DNA of 64,000 nt, from assembly GCA_039814575.1 (NCBI GenBank), contig JBCCAY010000006.1:124001-188000 (forward strand), given 5' to 3'. Made by a program: the position numbers and the translations under genes. Under the pieces are notes generated by a model. That model had not been told where the DNA came from. It saw nothing but the letters and a program-made list of their open reading frames with translations, and did no database searches. Positions 44,345-52,839 of the stretch are shown one piece after another (position 1 is the stretch's first letter; the number at the start of each line of letters is the position of its first letter). This stretch comes from MED-G105 sp039814575 (GTDB taxonomy: Bacteria; Pseudomonadota; Alphaproteobacteria; Caulobacterales; Parvularculaceae).

Positions 44345-44914
44345 TTGGCTTACGATCTTAGAAAATCACCGGGACACCTGCTGCGCCGGGCTCAGCAATT
44401 TGCGCACGACCTTTATTCGAAAGAAGTGGGCTCCTCGGGCCCGACGCCGCGCCAATTTGAAGTGCTGCACACGGTCGCCGCAAACGAAGGCCTCAGCCAG
44501 ACCGATCTCGTGCGCGCAACCGGCATCGACCGCTCGACGCTGGCCGACATGATCGCTCGGATGATCAAAAAAGGCCTTCTGTCCCGCTCGCGCACCAAAG
44601 AAGACGCGCGTGCGAACGCCGTCAGCATTACGGCAGCCGGCAAGCGCATGCTGAACGGTGCGATGGCGAGCGTAAACAAGTCAGAACGCGCCGCTCTCGC
44701 CGTTCTGCCGAAAACGCAACAAGCCGCCTTCATGAAAGCGCTCGGCGCCTACGCGGAAGCGCTCGACAAAATGGAAGCGGCCGCGCCGGCCCCGCGCAAA
44801 AAACGCGCAACCAAGAAAAAAGCCGCCGCTAAGAAAAAAGCACCGGCTAAGCGCAAGACCGCTAAGAAAGCGACGAAGAAGCGCAAAGCAACGAAAAAAC
44901 GCGGCCGTCGCTAA
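44345..44914 (+). CDS. MarR-family regulator with histone H1-like tail
   Basis: A 189-residue protein. Residues ~35-110 form a MarR winged helix (PTPRQFEVLHTVA, GLSQTDLVRATGIDRSTLADM, then the wing SRTKEDARANAVSITAAG). From about 146 to the end it turns into a Lys/Ala/Arg-rich tail (APAKRKTAKKATKKRKATKK) like that of H1-type proteins. It begins with TTG, supported by GGAG upstream and no alternative ATG. Ligand and targets unknown. A strong terminator follows 38 bases after the stop. Confidence 0.85.
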   Translation: MAYDLRKSPGHLLRRAQQFAHDLYSKEVGSSGPTPRQFEVLHTVAANEGLSQTDLVRATGIDRSTLADMIARMIKKGLLSRSRTKEDARANAVSITAAGKRMLNGAMASVNKSERAALAVLPKTQQAAFMKALGAYAEALDKMEAAAPAPRKKRATKKKAAAKKKAPAKRKTAKKATKKRKATKKRGRR

Positions 44915-44951
44915 CGGCCCGCCCCGCCTTATCGGGGCGTCAATAACAATA

Positions 44952-44990
44952 AAAGAGGCCGCTTGGGATCATCCCGAGCGGCCTCTTTTT
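44952..44990. terminator. Bidirectional Rho-independent terminator
   Basis: A long inverted repeat (AAAGAGGCCGCTTGGGAT with ATCCCGAGCGGCCTCTTT, one bulge) is flanked by an A run on the left and a T run on the right. It can end the MarR gene on the plus strand and the convergent SpoU methyltransferase gene on the minus strand. Confidence 0.92.
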
Positions 44991-45067
44991 GCCCCCATCT
45001 ACTCTCTTCAAAGCCGTCAGGTGGCCCCCTCACCATTGGACCACGCCCGAAATTCAGCCGGGTCTAT

Positions 45068-45619
45068 TCAACGCCGTTTAACCGGACGCCAATCTTCCGC
45101 AGGCGGCGGGGTCTTACCACTTCCCCCGACGCGACGCCCGCCATCAACAAGACCGCTTAAATCACGATCAGCCCCGCCAAGGGCGATCATGCGGTCATAC
45201 ATGACAATGGCGGCGGCGACAGACAAATTGACGCAAAATTTCGTCGGGATTTTGATGAGATGATCGCACGCGGCGACCGCCTCCTCCGACAAACTCCCTT
45301 TCTCCGGCCCCAAAAGGTACGCCGCCTGCAACGGGTGCCGAAAACGCGGCAGCACCGCCGCCCGCTCATCAAGCTCGACACCGACAAGCGCGCATCCCTT
45401 CGGTAAGCGCATATCGTCAAGGGTCGGCCAATCATAGAGCGGCACATGGCGCTCCGCCGCCGATGTATCCGCGTGCAATACATCGCGCACCCGGTGTTGC
45501 ACGCCGAGGGTGAAAACGAACCGCGCATCAAATGCATGCGCCGTTCGTAACACAGCGCCCAAATTCATCGCCTTTGAAATGCGTTCCGAGCCAATGCCGA
45601 AATAACCGCGCAAGGGCAA
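45068..45619 (-). CDS. SpoU/TrmH family RNA methyltransferase
   Basis: A 183-residue SPOUT-fold methyltransferase. The three family motifs can be seen as ISKAMNLGAVLRTAHAF, AYLLGPEKGSLSEE and IPTKFCVNLSVAAAIVMYD, forming the trefoil knot that binds S-adenosylmethionine. The RNA substrate (tRNA or rRNA 2'-OH) is not determined. The final ~30 residues are polar. Confidence 0.9.
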   Translation of the reverse strand: MPLRGYFGIGSERISKAMNLGAVLRTAHAFDARFVFTLGVQHRVRDVLHADTSAAERHVPLYDWPTLDDMRLPKGCALVGVELDERAAVLPRFRHPLQAAYLLGPEKGSLSEEAVAACDHLIKIPTKFCVNLSVAAAIVMYDRMIALGGADRDLSGLVDGGRRVGGSGKTPPPAEDWRPVKRR

Positions 45620-45698
45620 ACCTCCTCCTAGGCTGATTGCGCCGACAACACCTTCGCCGGCGCCCGAAAATCAGAGTGCCAACGTCAAAACGCCAACG

Positions 45699-46499
45699 TC
45701 AGAGCGCTAACGTTAGGGAAACCGGCGCGTGGTCTGATGGTTTCGTCCAGCCGCGCACATCGTCGTGGATGCAATACGCCTCAGGACCATTCACCGTGGC
45801 GGCTTTATGGAGCGCCTTACTCGCCCAAATATGATCGAGCCGACGGCCGCGATTAGACGCACGCCAATCACGCGCTCGATACGACCACCACGTATAGAGC
45901 TTTTCATCCTCATCAGTGAGGGCGCGCGCCACATCCAGCCAATCCCCTGCTGCGCGCACCTTCTCTAAGGCGTCCGTTTCAACGGGCGTGTGGGAGACGA
46001 CGCGTAACAATTGCTTATGGGACCAGACATCGTTCTCGTGCGGCGCGACGTTCAGATCGCCCACCAGCACGGCCTTGGCGCGCGCGCCGGGCTTATCCAT
46101 GGCCGCCATTTCAGCTAGAAACTTTAGTTTGTGGTCGAATTTCTCATTGATCTTCGGGTCAGGCTCATCGCCGCCGGCGGGAACATAAAAGTTATGCACA
46201 CGAACGCCGCCTATCGCCGTCGCCGCCACATAGCGGGCGTCGTCTTTACCGCAAAACGAGGGGGTTTCAATTTTCTTCAACGGCGCCCGAGCGACAATCG
46301 CAACGCCATGGTGCCCCCCCTGACCGAACACCGCGTGGTGAGCGTACCCCGCCTTGTCAAAGGCCTTTGCAGGAAACTGATCGCTATGGCACTTAATCTC
46401 TTGCAGGCAGAGAACGTCAGGGGCTTCGCGCTCCAAGAACTGCAGCACGCTGTCAATACGAAGGCGGACGGAGTTGATATTCCAGGTGGTGATTTTCAT
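45699..46499 (-). CDS. xth: Exodeoxyribonuclease III
   Basis: Apurinic/apyrimidinic endonuclease and 3' exonuclease of the ExoIII family. MKITTWNINSVRLR opens the fold, then LCLQEIK (catalytic Glu), the NFYVPAGGDEPD loop, VGDLNVAP (Asp/Asn pair) and SDHAPV (final Asp-His). Starting at the family N-terminus (46499) gives 266 residues; the open frame continues 148 codons upstream without homologous sequence and is rejected. Confidence 0.94.
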   Translation of the reverse strand: MKITTWNINSVRLRIDSVLQFLEREAPDVLCLQEIKCHSDQFPAKAFDKAGYAHHAVFGQGGHHGVAIVARAPLKKIETPSFCGKDDARYVAATAIGGVRVHNFYVPAGGDEPDPKINEKFDHKLKFLAEMAAMDKPGARAKAVLVGDLNVAPHENDVWSHKQLLRVVSHTPVETDALEKVRAAGDWLDVARALTDEDEKLYTWWSYRARDWRASNRGRRLDHIWASKALHKAATVNGPEAYCIHDDVRGWTKPSDHAPVSLTLAL

Positions 46500-46692
46500 C
46501 AAAAGGCGAATTGTTTGAAGGTTGACAAATGACGGGCGGATATTGGCGAGAGGCGGAACAAGCTCTGTCTTTTTCAGGAAACGCTGTGCGGAGCGCCGCC
46601 CCTGACCAGGAATACAAAAGAGCGGCGCGCGTCCGTCGTCAAGGCCGCACGCGCGTTCATAGACAGGCGCCGAAACGGGGAGTCGCTGAAAA

Positions 46693-47475
46693 ATGACCCT
46701 ACTGCCGGAGGGCGTCGGCGCGCTCGCCGCATTGCTCGTCATCGCCGCGAGCTTTATCGGCGCCTTCGTCACCGCGGCGTTCGGCCTTGGCGGCGGGCTT
46801 TTTCTCTTAGCGGTTATGGGCGCAGCGTTTCCAGCGCTCAGCATTGTCCCCGTACACGGCGTCGCGCAACTTGGCGCCAACGCCAGTCGTTTCGGGTTTT
46901 TAGCGCGCCACGCCGTATGGCCCTCTATCGCCTGGTTCGCCACCGGCGCGGTGATCGGAGCGGCCCTCGGCGCCCGGCTTTACGTCGCCGTGCCGCCATG
47001 GATCTTGAAGCTGGCGATTGCCGGTTTCATACTCATTGCCCTGTTTGCGCCCAAGCTGCGCGGCTTCAATCCGAGCCCGGCGGTTTTTGGCGGCGCCGGG
47101 GCCGTCAGCTCCGTCTTGACGATGTTTGTGGGGGCGACCGGTCCATTCGTCGCCGGGGTACTGACCACGAGCGCCTATAATCGCCTGCAGCTCGTATCAA
47201 CGCACGCCGCGATGATGGCGGCGCAGCACGGTCTAAAAACCTTGGCCTTCGGCGCTTTAGGCTTCGCTTTCGCCGAGTGGGCGTTCATCATTACCGGCAT
47301 CGTTCTCGCGGGGTTCGCCGGATCGTGGCTCGGCGCGCGGCGATTGGCGAAAACGACTGAGGGTCAATTTCAGCAGATCTTTAAGATGATCCTCACCGGC
47401 CTTGCGCTCTACTTGATGGTCTCCGGCATTTTGGACGCCCTCGCCATTCCACGCGGACAAGCTGAGGCAGGCTAG
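46693..47475 (+). CDS. TauE/SafE family sulfite exporter-like protein
   Basis: A 260-residue membrane protein with about eight short hydrophobic helices. The two family repeats can be followed around GAFVTAAFGLGGGLFLLAVMG (core) and SVLTMFVGATGPFVAGVL, each with the polar Gly-rich dip. The family exports sulfite or organosulfonates; substrate here is unknown. Divergent from xth. Confidence 0.85.
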   Translation: MTLLPEGVGALAALLVIAASFIGAFVTAAFGLGGGLFLLAVMGAAFPALSIVPVHGVAQLGANASRFGFLARHAVWPSIAWFATGAVIGAALGARLYVAVPPWILKLAIAGFILIALFAPKLRGFNPSPAVFGGAGAVSSVLTMFVGATGPFVAGVLTTSAYNRLQLVSTHAAMMAAQHGLKTLAFGALGFAFAEWAFIITGIVLAGFAGSWLGARRLAKTTEGQFQQIFKMILTGLALYLMVSGILDALAIPRGQAEAG

Positions 47476-47481
47476 TTTTTG

Positions 47482-48078
47482 CTAGAATATATTGAACGTC
47501 TGCCCAGCGACGCCGATCGGCCAGCGACCAAATTCAAACAATTGAAACTTGGCCGTGAACGGATGGTCCTCTGGATCAAAATCAGGGTCTTCGCCGGCGA
47601 CGAGCGTCAACATCGCCTGGTGCGCTGCTTGCACGGCAGCGCCGACCGCGAGCTGACGCAAGGCCTCATCCGCGACATCCCCAAGGCTTCCCGCCTCTTC
47701 CGCCGCCGCGCCGGCGAACGATGAAACCCCGTCAGCGGCGGCGGCCATACAAAACGTCATCGCTTCTTCCGACAAACGCTCCGCCGCGCGGGCCGTGACG
47801 TCGGCGCGCAATAATTCCTCCGCCTCCCACGCCGGCGTATTCCAATCCAAATTCTCCGCAGCGGCGCCGGCGTCGTCCCAGTCCGGAACAATGGCGATAT
47901 CAGCGCTCGGAAAGCCTAGACCATCGGCGAACCGCAGCGCCGCGGCGCGGCCGCCCGCCGATATCGGCTCGCCTAGATTGGCGAACCACGGGATCGCCGA
48001 CAGCCCCTGGACAAACCGACCGACCGCAGCAAGGCCCGGCAAATCGTGCGCTAGGCTTTCGAATTCTTCTTCATCCAT
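47482..48078 (-). CDS. Conserved-looking hypothetical protein
   Basis: A 198-residue soluble acidic protein beginning MDEEEFESLAHDLPGLAAVG, rich in Ala and Asp/Glu, with no signal peptide, membrane segment or recognised motif. Mostly helical by appearance (long Ala runs at about 85-150), ending in FEFGRWPIGVAGQTFNIF. The ATG at 48078 is preferred; the 33 upstream codons are Arg/Cys-rich. Convergent with the TauE gene, six bases apart. Function unknown. Confidence 0.6.
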   Translation of the reverse strand: MDEEEFESLAHDLPGLAAVGRFVQGLSAIPWFANLGEPISAGGRAAALRFADGLGFPSADIAIVPDWDDAGAAAENLDWNTPAWEAEELLRADVTARAAERLSEEAMTFCMAAAADGVSSFAGAAAEEAGSLGDVADEALRQLAVGAAVQAAHQAMLTLVAGEDPDFDPEDHPFTAKFQLFEFGRWPIGVAGQTFNIF

Positions 48079-48260
48079 TCTTCGGATCCACCGCCATGGG
48101 ATTAAAACAACGCTCCGCGTTAGCTGACACAAACTCTTACGCGCATGCGGGAGACGTTCGCATAGCAGACACCGCACAATTAACGAAAAGCATCAGGTAA
48201 AGAAAAGCGCCGAGTAAAGAAAAGCGTCAGGCTAAAAATTCAGCACGATCAGGACGGCGC

Positions 48261-48294
48261 AAAAAAAAAGCGCCCGGCCGTTGAGACCGGGCGC
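48261..48294 (-). terminator. Rho-independent terminator of predicted small RNA
   Basis: GCGCCCGG (48270-48277) pairs with CCGGGCGC (48287-48294); on the minus strand nine consecutive T follow (48269-48261). One of the strongest terminators in the window; about 330 bases past lolA. Confidence 0.9.
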
Positions 48295-48406
48295 CAAGCT
48301 GCGCTGTTGCGCCTGCGCCGGGAGGGGATAATCCGGCGGTTCCGGCGACCGGGGGACCTGCTAGCGGGGGGGCAACGCTGGTCCAAATATCTGGCCGCCT
48401 TCACAG
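48262..48406 (-). ncRNA. Predicted small RNA downstream of lolA
   Basis: The minus strand shows TTGAAA (48440-48435), 16 bases, then ATTAAT (48418-48413), a promoter-like pair, about 145 bases before the strong terminator at 48261-48294. The transcript would be GC-rich, carry no credible reading frame, and can pair with itself (GTTGC at 48376-48372 with GCAAC at 48310-48306). It does not match the SRP RNA or tmRNA patterns I know; a 6S-like RNA could not be confirmed. The alternative is a long 3' untranslated region of lolA. The stretch 48441-48620 shows nothing else. Confidence 0.45.
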
Positions 48407-48620
48407 TGTTACATTAATGCCTCTAGCATCGACTTTTCAATAGCTAATTGTAAAAAATCACTTGCCTGTGATTGGGAGACAAGCGCAGCCGGAACTCGCC
48501 GAATTTCAGATCCGTCTCTGCCGCGACCTACTAAGCTGTTGTAAAAAAAGACGTATTTTCCGGCCCAGTTTCCTATCGCTATTCAACGGCGCCGCAATCG
48601 CGCAATTCGGCGGGATCTGC

Positions 48621-49694
48621 CTAATTGTTAATAAATTGACCGCCCGCTTCCGGCGTCCGGAACAACCGATTCGCGAGCTTCGCGCCTGGTTCGCGGTTAG
48701 AGAGCGTTACGACCGTCAGACCCTGCTGTGGATCGCGGACAATCCACTGTTTGAGCGCCAATTCAGGCGCATCGAAAACGGCGGTTAAATCGCCTTCGGC
48801 GTCGCCTTCTGGATCGGCGAACGTGACCGAAACGCTGTCCTCGCCGCGATAGACGCTAATGACCTCAAGCTCTTCCAAAGAGACCTTTTTCGAAAGCAGA
48901 AAACGCAATGGCGTTTGGTTAACGGGATAGGAATCCGTCGTCTCAAGCGCATTGTCGCGCACATAGACAAAGCCTTGGCTCGCGACGATCAGCAACGGCG
49001 CATCATCATTGGCGTCGGTCGCCGTCCCATATTGCATGCGCAATTGCCGCGGTCGGCGCAGCCAGAACTTACCTTGCGTGATTGCGCCGGACGGTGCGGC
49101 CTGACGAAAATCAGCCTTCAGCGTATTCAGCACCTGCAAGTGGTCGATGATTTTCTCAACAACAGCATCATCGGTTTCGCTCTCGAACACCGGCGCAGCC
49201 TGTCGGTTAGGCGCACTCTCTTCCGGTTCGTTTAACGGCGCAGGCTCTGACCGTTCACTTAGCCCAGGGAAAGTTTCAGAGACAATTTCATCGTCCGACG
49301 AAGCGTCCAGAATTAATCCGTCTACAGTGATTTCAACGTTACTGTCAGCATCCGCCCCCGAGACCATCTCTGGGCTCGTCTCTGGATTCTTTTTTGGGCC
49401 CGCCTCATCGGCCCCTTGCGCCGGCGGCTCAACGATGCCCGGCAGGCGGTCGTCCTTTGCGCTCGGATCGTTCGACGCCCCGCTATCGCCCGCGTCAAAT
49501 GTAATCGTTTTCTTATCTTTCAGCGGCGCGGCAAGACCGGTAGGCGTTTCAGAGACCTCACGCGTCGCACCTGCGGATACACGTTCGTCTGCCGCTGCGG
49601 CATCCATCACTGCGGCCTCGACCAAGGTCGCGCCGTTAAGCGCCAAAACCGCTGTCATCGTTAGAAACATCCGCAACCTCCTTGCCCGTAACAT
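48621..49694 (-). CDS. lolA: LolA-like lipoprotein carrier protein with long acidic insert
   Basis: Periplasmic chaperone that carries lipoproteins to the outer membrane. Signal peptide about 1-27 (MFLTMTAVLALNGATLVEA), then residues ~28-174 are low-complexity and rich in Asp, Glu, Pro, Ser, and only from about 175 does the LolA fold begin (VVEKIIDHLQVLNTLKADFRQ core, GKFWLRRPRQLRMQY, LRFLLSKKVSLE, VVTLSNREPGAKLANRLF). LolA is normally ~200 residues, so the insert is extra. The start at 49694 has GGTGAT upstream. Followed by a predicted small RNA. Confidence 0.88.
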   Translation of the reverse strand: MLRARRLRMFLTMTAVLALNGATLVEAAVMDAAAADERVSAGATREVSETPTGLAAPLKDKKTITFDAGDSGASNDPSAKDDRLPGIVEPPAQGADEAGPKKNPETSPEMVSGADADSNVEITVDGLILDASSDDEIVSETFPGLSERSEPAPLNEPEESAPNRQAAPVFESETDDAVVEKIIDHLQVLNTLKADFRQAAPSGAITQGKFWLRRPRQLRMQYGTATDANDDAPLLIVASQGFVYVRDNALETTDSYPVNQTPLRFLLSKKVSLEELEVISVYRGEDSVSVTFADPEGDAEGDLTAVFDAPELALKQWIVRDPQQGLTVVTLSNREPGAKLANRLFRTPEAGGQFINN

Positions 49695-49846
49695 CGTTAT
49701 ATCACCTACCAAGCAAGCGCCCACGGCGAAACCAAGCGTTCGAGACGGCCGTAATAAGGCAAACGCTCACAAATGCGTTAGCCCTTATAAATCGACAGAG
49801 CAGATTGTTACCGCTCACCAGACCTTGAAGCGTTCAAATTGGAACA

Positions 49847-50014
49847 ATGGCCAAAAGACGACGTACCCCACTGCCGCAAAAGATCTGCCCTACCTGCGGG
49901 CGCCCCTTCACCTGGCGCAAGAAATGGGCGCGCGATTGGGACAATGTTCGTTATTGCTCTGCGCGCTGCCGTGGCGCACGTCAGGCTAAAGATACCAAGC
50001 CTGATAGGCCCTAA
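49847..50014 (+). CDS. DUF2256 small zinc-ribbon protein (55 aa)
   Basis: A short gene, ATG at 49847 with GGAAC just upstream and TAA at 50012. The 55-residue product contains KICPTCGRPFTWRKKWARD and then YCSARCRG, giving a CxxC...CxxxC zinc-binding pattern exactly as in DUF2256 proteins, often found next to photolyase or cryptochrome genes elsewhere. Rich in Arg/Lys. Function unknown. Divergent from lolA, 152 bases apart. Confidence 0.85.
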   Translation: MAKRRRTPLPQKICPTCGRPFTWRKKWARDWDNVRYCSARCRGARQAKDTKPDRP

Positions 50015-50453
50015 AAACGTAAGACGGCCAACGTAAAAGTATCCGTCGCGCCCCCGCGCCAAAAAAACTCTGAACGCCAGAGGCCGGCGTCGAACCATTC
50101 TACAGGAAAGCAATCGGCCGTAACAAAATATATTTGGGCGAATTAGCTTAAACTTATGGGGTTCCAACGTTTCGAACTAGCGGCGACATACAGAGATTTC
50201 TAAAACGTCAGTGATCAGGGATGCGTAGAAGCTGAAAGACACAGCAGCTGAGCCAATCGCTTATCTAGAAGGCGTTGAAGCTGATGCGAAATGCGTCGCG
50301 CCGATAATACATAGAAGCGATTTCTGGCCCGTCTTCGCCAACTCAGCAACAAAAAGTCGACGCGCCCCATTAAGGACATACGTCGGCACAGAAGCCGATG
50401 CGCAGACTTTTGAAACCAATGGACAACAAGCCCACCGCAATGGAAATCGACTT
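50015..50453. other. Intergenic stretch before exported aldolase gene
   Basis: About 440 bases with no convincing gene. The frame of the next gene stays open for about 70 codons upstream without a start codon or family-like sequence. More A+T than the surroundings. Confidence 0.45.
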
Positions 50454-51650
50454 ATGAAAATGTCACGACGAACACTACTCGCTTCCAGCGCGGCGCCCCT
50501 GTTATTTGGCGCAGAGTCAGCGAGCGCAAACCAAGCCGAACAGACCGGCGGATACGCCAGCTCGGATATTTTTGATTCCTCATCCGATCTTATGCGTTTC
50601 TCTAGCGACAGCTCAGGCCTCAGCCCGCTCGCTTATACCAAAATACTTCAGGATTATATTGCCACAAACGACGCCGTCGAAGACAGCTATGGAAGCGGCG
50701 GCGCCATTGCGCAATTAGAGATCGAGTTCGCAAAGCGCACCGGCAAAGAAAAAGCAATTTATCTTCCAACCGGCACGATGGCGAACCAGCTCGCCGTTAA
50801 ACTCCTTTCCGGCGAAAAACCAAAAGTAATGGTTCAGGACATCAGCCACTATTACCGCGATGAAGCTCACGCGGCGCAACGCCTACACGGTAGGCGCTTA
50901 GTGCCCGTAAAGACGGGCGCTGCGCAATACACCGTTGAGGAATTAGAACACGCAATAAAGGAAGACCAAAAAGGAGAAGTTTTTCCCTTGAAAGTCGGCG
51001 CTATCTCACTTGAAAATCCGGTCAGACGCGCCGACGGCGAAGTTTTTGACGTCGACGAAATCCGAAAAATCTCCGCCTTCGCAAAGAAAAACAAAATCGG
51101 CATGCACCTTGACGGCGCCCGGCTTTATTGGGCGTCCGCCTATTCTGGCGTACCGGTGAAAGAATACGCCAAGCTGTTCGACACCGTATATATTTCCTTA
51201 TACAAATATTTAGGCGCAAGCAGCGGCGCTGTACTCTGCGGACCTGCATCGATCATCGATCAGGTTCCCATGCTAATGAAAATCCATGGCGGCATGATGG
51301 CCGACAGCTGGACCAACGCCGTTGTAGCGCTCGATCAGCTCAAAATCGTCGAAGAACAATTGGCTCAAGCCAAGAAGCGGTTCGCCGACTTTGCTAAAGC
51401 GGTCAACACCTCAACAGTCCTCCGTGTAGAGAGGAAAGAGAACGCCAGCAATGTCCACCTGCTCCACTTGAACGGCGTCGACCCCAAAGCGTTCCAAAAT
51501 GAACTTAAAGAACAAAACATAGAAGTTGGGGCCGATGAGCAGGAGCTAGGCGCCGTTATCCCCATAAACGCCAATGCTAGAATCTTGGCGAGAGATAGCG
51601 GGAGGCTGGTAGAGGCGTTTAAAATCGCCAGTGAAACTGCAAATCGCTAA
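50454..51650 (+). CDS. Exported threonine aldolase-like PLP enzyme
   Basis: A 398-residue fold-type I PLP enzyme of the beta-eliminating lyase/threonine aldolase group. The substrate-side and PLP motifs are LPTGTMANQLAVKLL, LENPVRRADGEVF, MHLDGARLYWASA and the PLP lysine in YISLYKYLGASSGAVL. Unusually it begins MKMSRRTLLASSAAPLLFG, a twin-arginine-like signal followed by a hydrophobic stretch, so it would be folded with its cofactor and exported, consistent with Tat. Cytoplasmic family members lack this. Codon use is more A/T-rich than the neighbours, suggesting transfer. Substrate unknown. Confidence 0.82.
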   Translation: MKMSRRTLLASSAAPLLFGAESASANQAEQTGGYASSDIFDSSSDLMRFSSDSSGLSPLAYTKILQDYIATNDAVEDSYGSGGAIAQLEIEFAKRTGKEKAIYLPTGTMANQLAVKLLSGEKPKVMVQDISHYYRDEAHAAQRLHGRRLVPVKTGAAQYTVEELEHAIKEDQKGEVFPLKVGAISLENPVRRADGEVFDVDEIRKISAFAKKNKIGMHLDGARLYWASAYSGVPVKEYAKLFDTVYISLYKYLGASSGAVLCGPASIIDQVPMLMKIHGGMMADSWTNAVVALDQLKIVEEQLAQAKKRFADFAKAVNTSTVLRVERKENASNVHLLHLNGVDPKAFQNELKEQNIEVGADEQELGAVIPINANARILARDSGRLVEAFKIASETANR

Positions 51651-51796
51651 TATAGGTCTCAGAGGACACCCGGACGCGCCGCCCCATCAAGATGGCAACG
51701 TCGACGCAGCCCGGAGTGATCAGCAAACACCGGATTAGTTTCCCGCGAAACGTCTGCCGTTCAGCCCTAGAGGAAATTTTAGTTTTTGGTTTGTTT

Positions 51797-52054
51797 CTAG
51801 TCCGTCCGAGCTTTGGCTTTCGCGGCTTCCGCTTCAGTCAGCGATCGCGCCTCGTCAATCAACATAATCGGAACGCCGTCACGGATCGGATAAGCAAGCC
51901 CAGCCGCTGGACTGATTAACTCTTGCGCCGCTCGGTCATAGACTAACGGACGTTTCGTGCTGGGGCACACCAAAACCTCCAAGAGCAACGGGTCGATCGC
52001 CTTTTCTGGGCCTGCTGACGGCTTTCCATCGCCATTCGTCATTTCATCCGACAC
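51797..52054 (-). CDS. Trm112-family protein
   Basis: An 85-residue Trm112-like (YcaR) protein, a small zinc-ribbon-type activator or partner of methyltransferases. The family core LLEVLVCPSTKRPLVYD and AYPIRDGVPIML are present; only one cysteine remains of the zinc set. The ~20 N-terminal residues are variable. Followed upstream by a LON-domain protein gene in the same direction, 25 bases away. Confidence 0.85.
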   Translation of the reverse strand: MSDEMTNGDGKPSAGPEKAIDPLLLEVLVCPSTKRPLVYDRAAQELISPAAGLAYPIRDGVPIMLIDEARSLTEAEAAKAKARTD

Positions 52055-52079
52055 GAGACAATCCTCCGCTCACAAAGCG

Positions 52080-52772
52080 CTACTGGAGACGCGTCTCAGC
52101 AGTGTTTTCGCCGCGCGCCATTTCCATCAACGCAATCAAACATTCCGCGCGCGCACGGGTGTCTTCCGCTTCCAAGAGCGCTTGCTTTTCATTGGGCGCA
52201 AAAGGGCACCCCATAGCGAGCGAGACGACAAGCCCTTGTGTCGGCGCGTCTTCAACAGCCTCCCAATCGGTCTTCAGGCCTTCAGAATCGAGATACTCTC
52301 GCATGGCGCGCTCAAGCCGCGCTCGGTCCACCAGCTCGGCGGACGGATCTGATCCAACGTCGCTCGGAAACGCGCGATAACTGGCGCGCGCTTGGCGATA
52401 GGGCGTGTCCGTGGATAGTTCTTCGGCGAGCCGGAAACGGCTCACCCCCGTCAAATTAATGAGGTACCGCCCGTCATCGGTTTCACTGAAACTCGTAATG
52501 CGGCCAACGCAGCCGACGCCATATAAAAGCGGCTCTTCCGCGCCGGCCTCGCCGCCCCCGTCTGCGCCGCCCCCGTCAGCACCGCCATTGCGCGGCTGGA
52601 TCATTGCAATCGACCGCGCGCCGCCAAGCGCGTCATCCACCATGCGCAAATAGCGCGGCTCGAATATGTTCAGCGGCAATTGGCCGCCAGGCAACAGCAA
52701 CGCGCCAGCGAGAGGAAATAGGGGCGTCGTCTCCGGCAACTCAGCGCCGCGCCGTGCGATCATGTCATCCAT
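52080..52772 (-). CDS. LON substrate-binding domain protein
   Basis: A 230-residue protein with only the N-terminal LON domain of Lon protease (ETTPLFPLAGALLLPGGQLPLNIFEPRYL, core only; RYLINLTGVSRFRL; later helical segment), without ATPase or protease parts. A Gly/Ala-rich repeat (GGADGGGADGGGEAG) interrupts the sheet at about residue 68. Such stand-alone proteins are common in alphaproteobacteria, usually beside thioredoxin-TPR genes, as here. Confidence 0.88.
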   Translation of the reverse strand: MDDMIARRGAELPETTPLFPLAGALLLPGGQLPLNIFEPRYLRMVDDALGGARSIAMIQPRNGGADGGGADGGGEAGAEEPLLYGVGCVGRITSFSETDDGRYLINLTGVSRFRLAEELSTDTPYRQARASYRAFPSDVGSDPSAELVDRARLERAMREYLDSEGLKTDWEAVEDAPTQGLVVSLAMGCPFAPNEKQALLEAEDTRARAECLIALMEMARGENTAETRLQ

Positions 52773-52839
52773 GAAGCACCATTCCTTTCCATCCCCGCCG
52801 CAATCCTATTCAATTCAAGCCCCCGTTGATCAACACTCT

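Noticed and set aside
46500..46943. N-terminal extension of xth
   Set aside because: Extra 148 codons do not resemble the ExoIII family; the fold starts at the ATG at 46499.
48262..48406. SRP RNA or tmRNA identity for the predicted small RNA
   Set aside because: The GGAAGC-type SRP loop and the tmRNA tag are not visible.
48462..48788. Plus-strand frame overlapping lolA
   Set aside because: Opposite lolA with no motif; lolA is clear.
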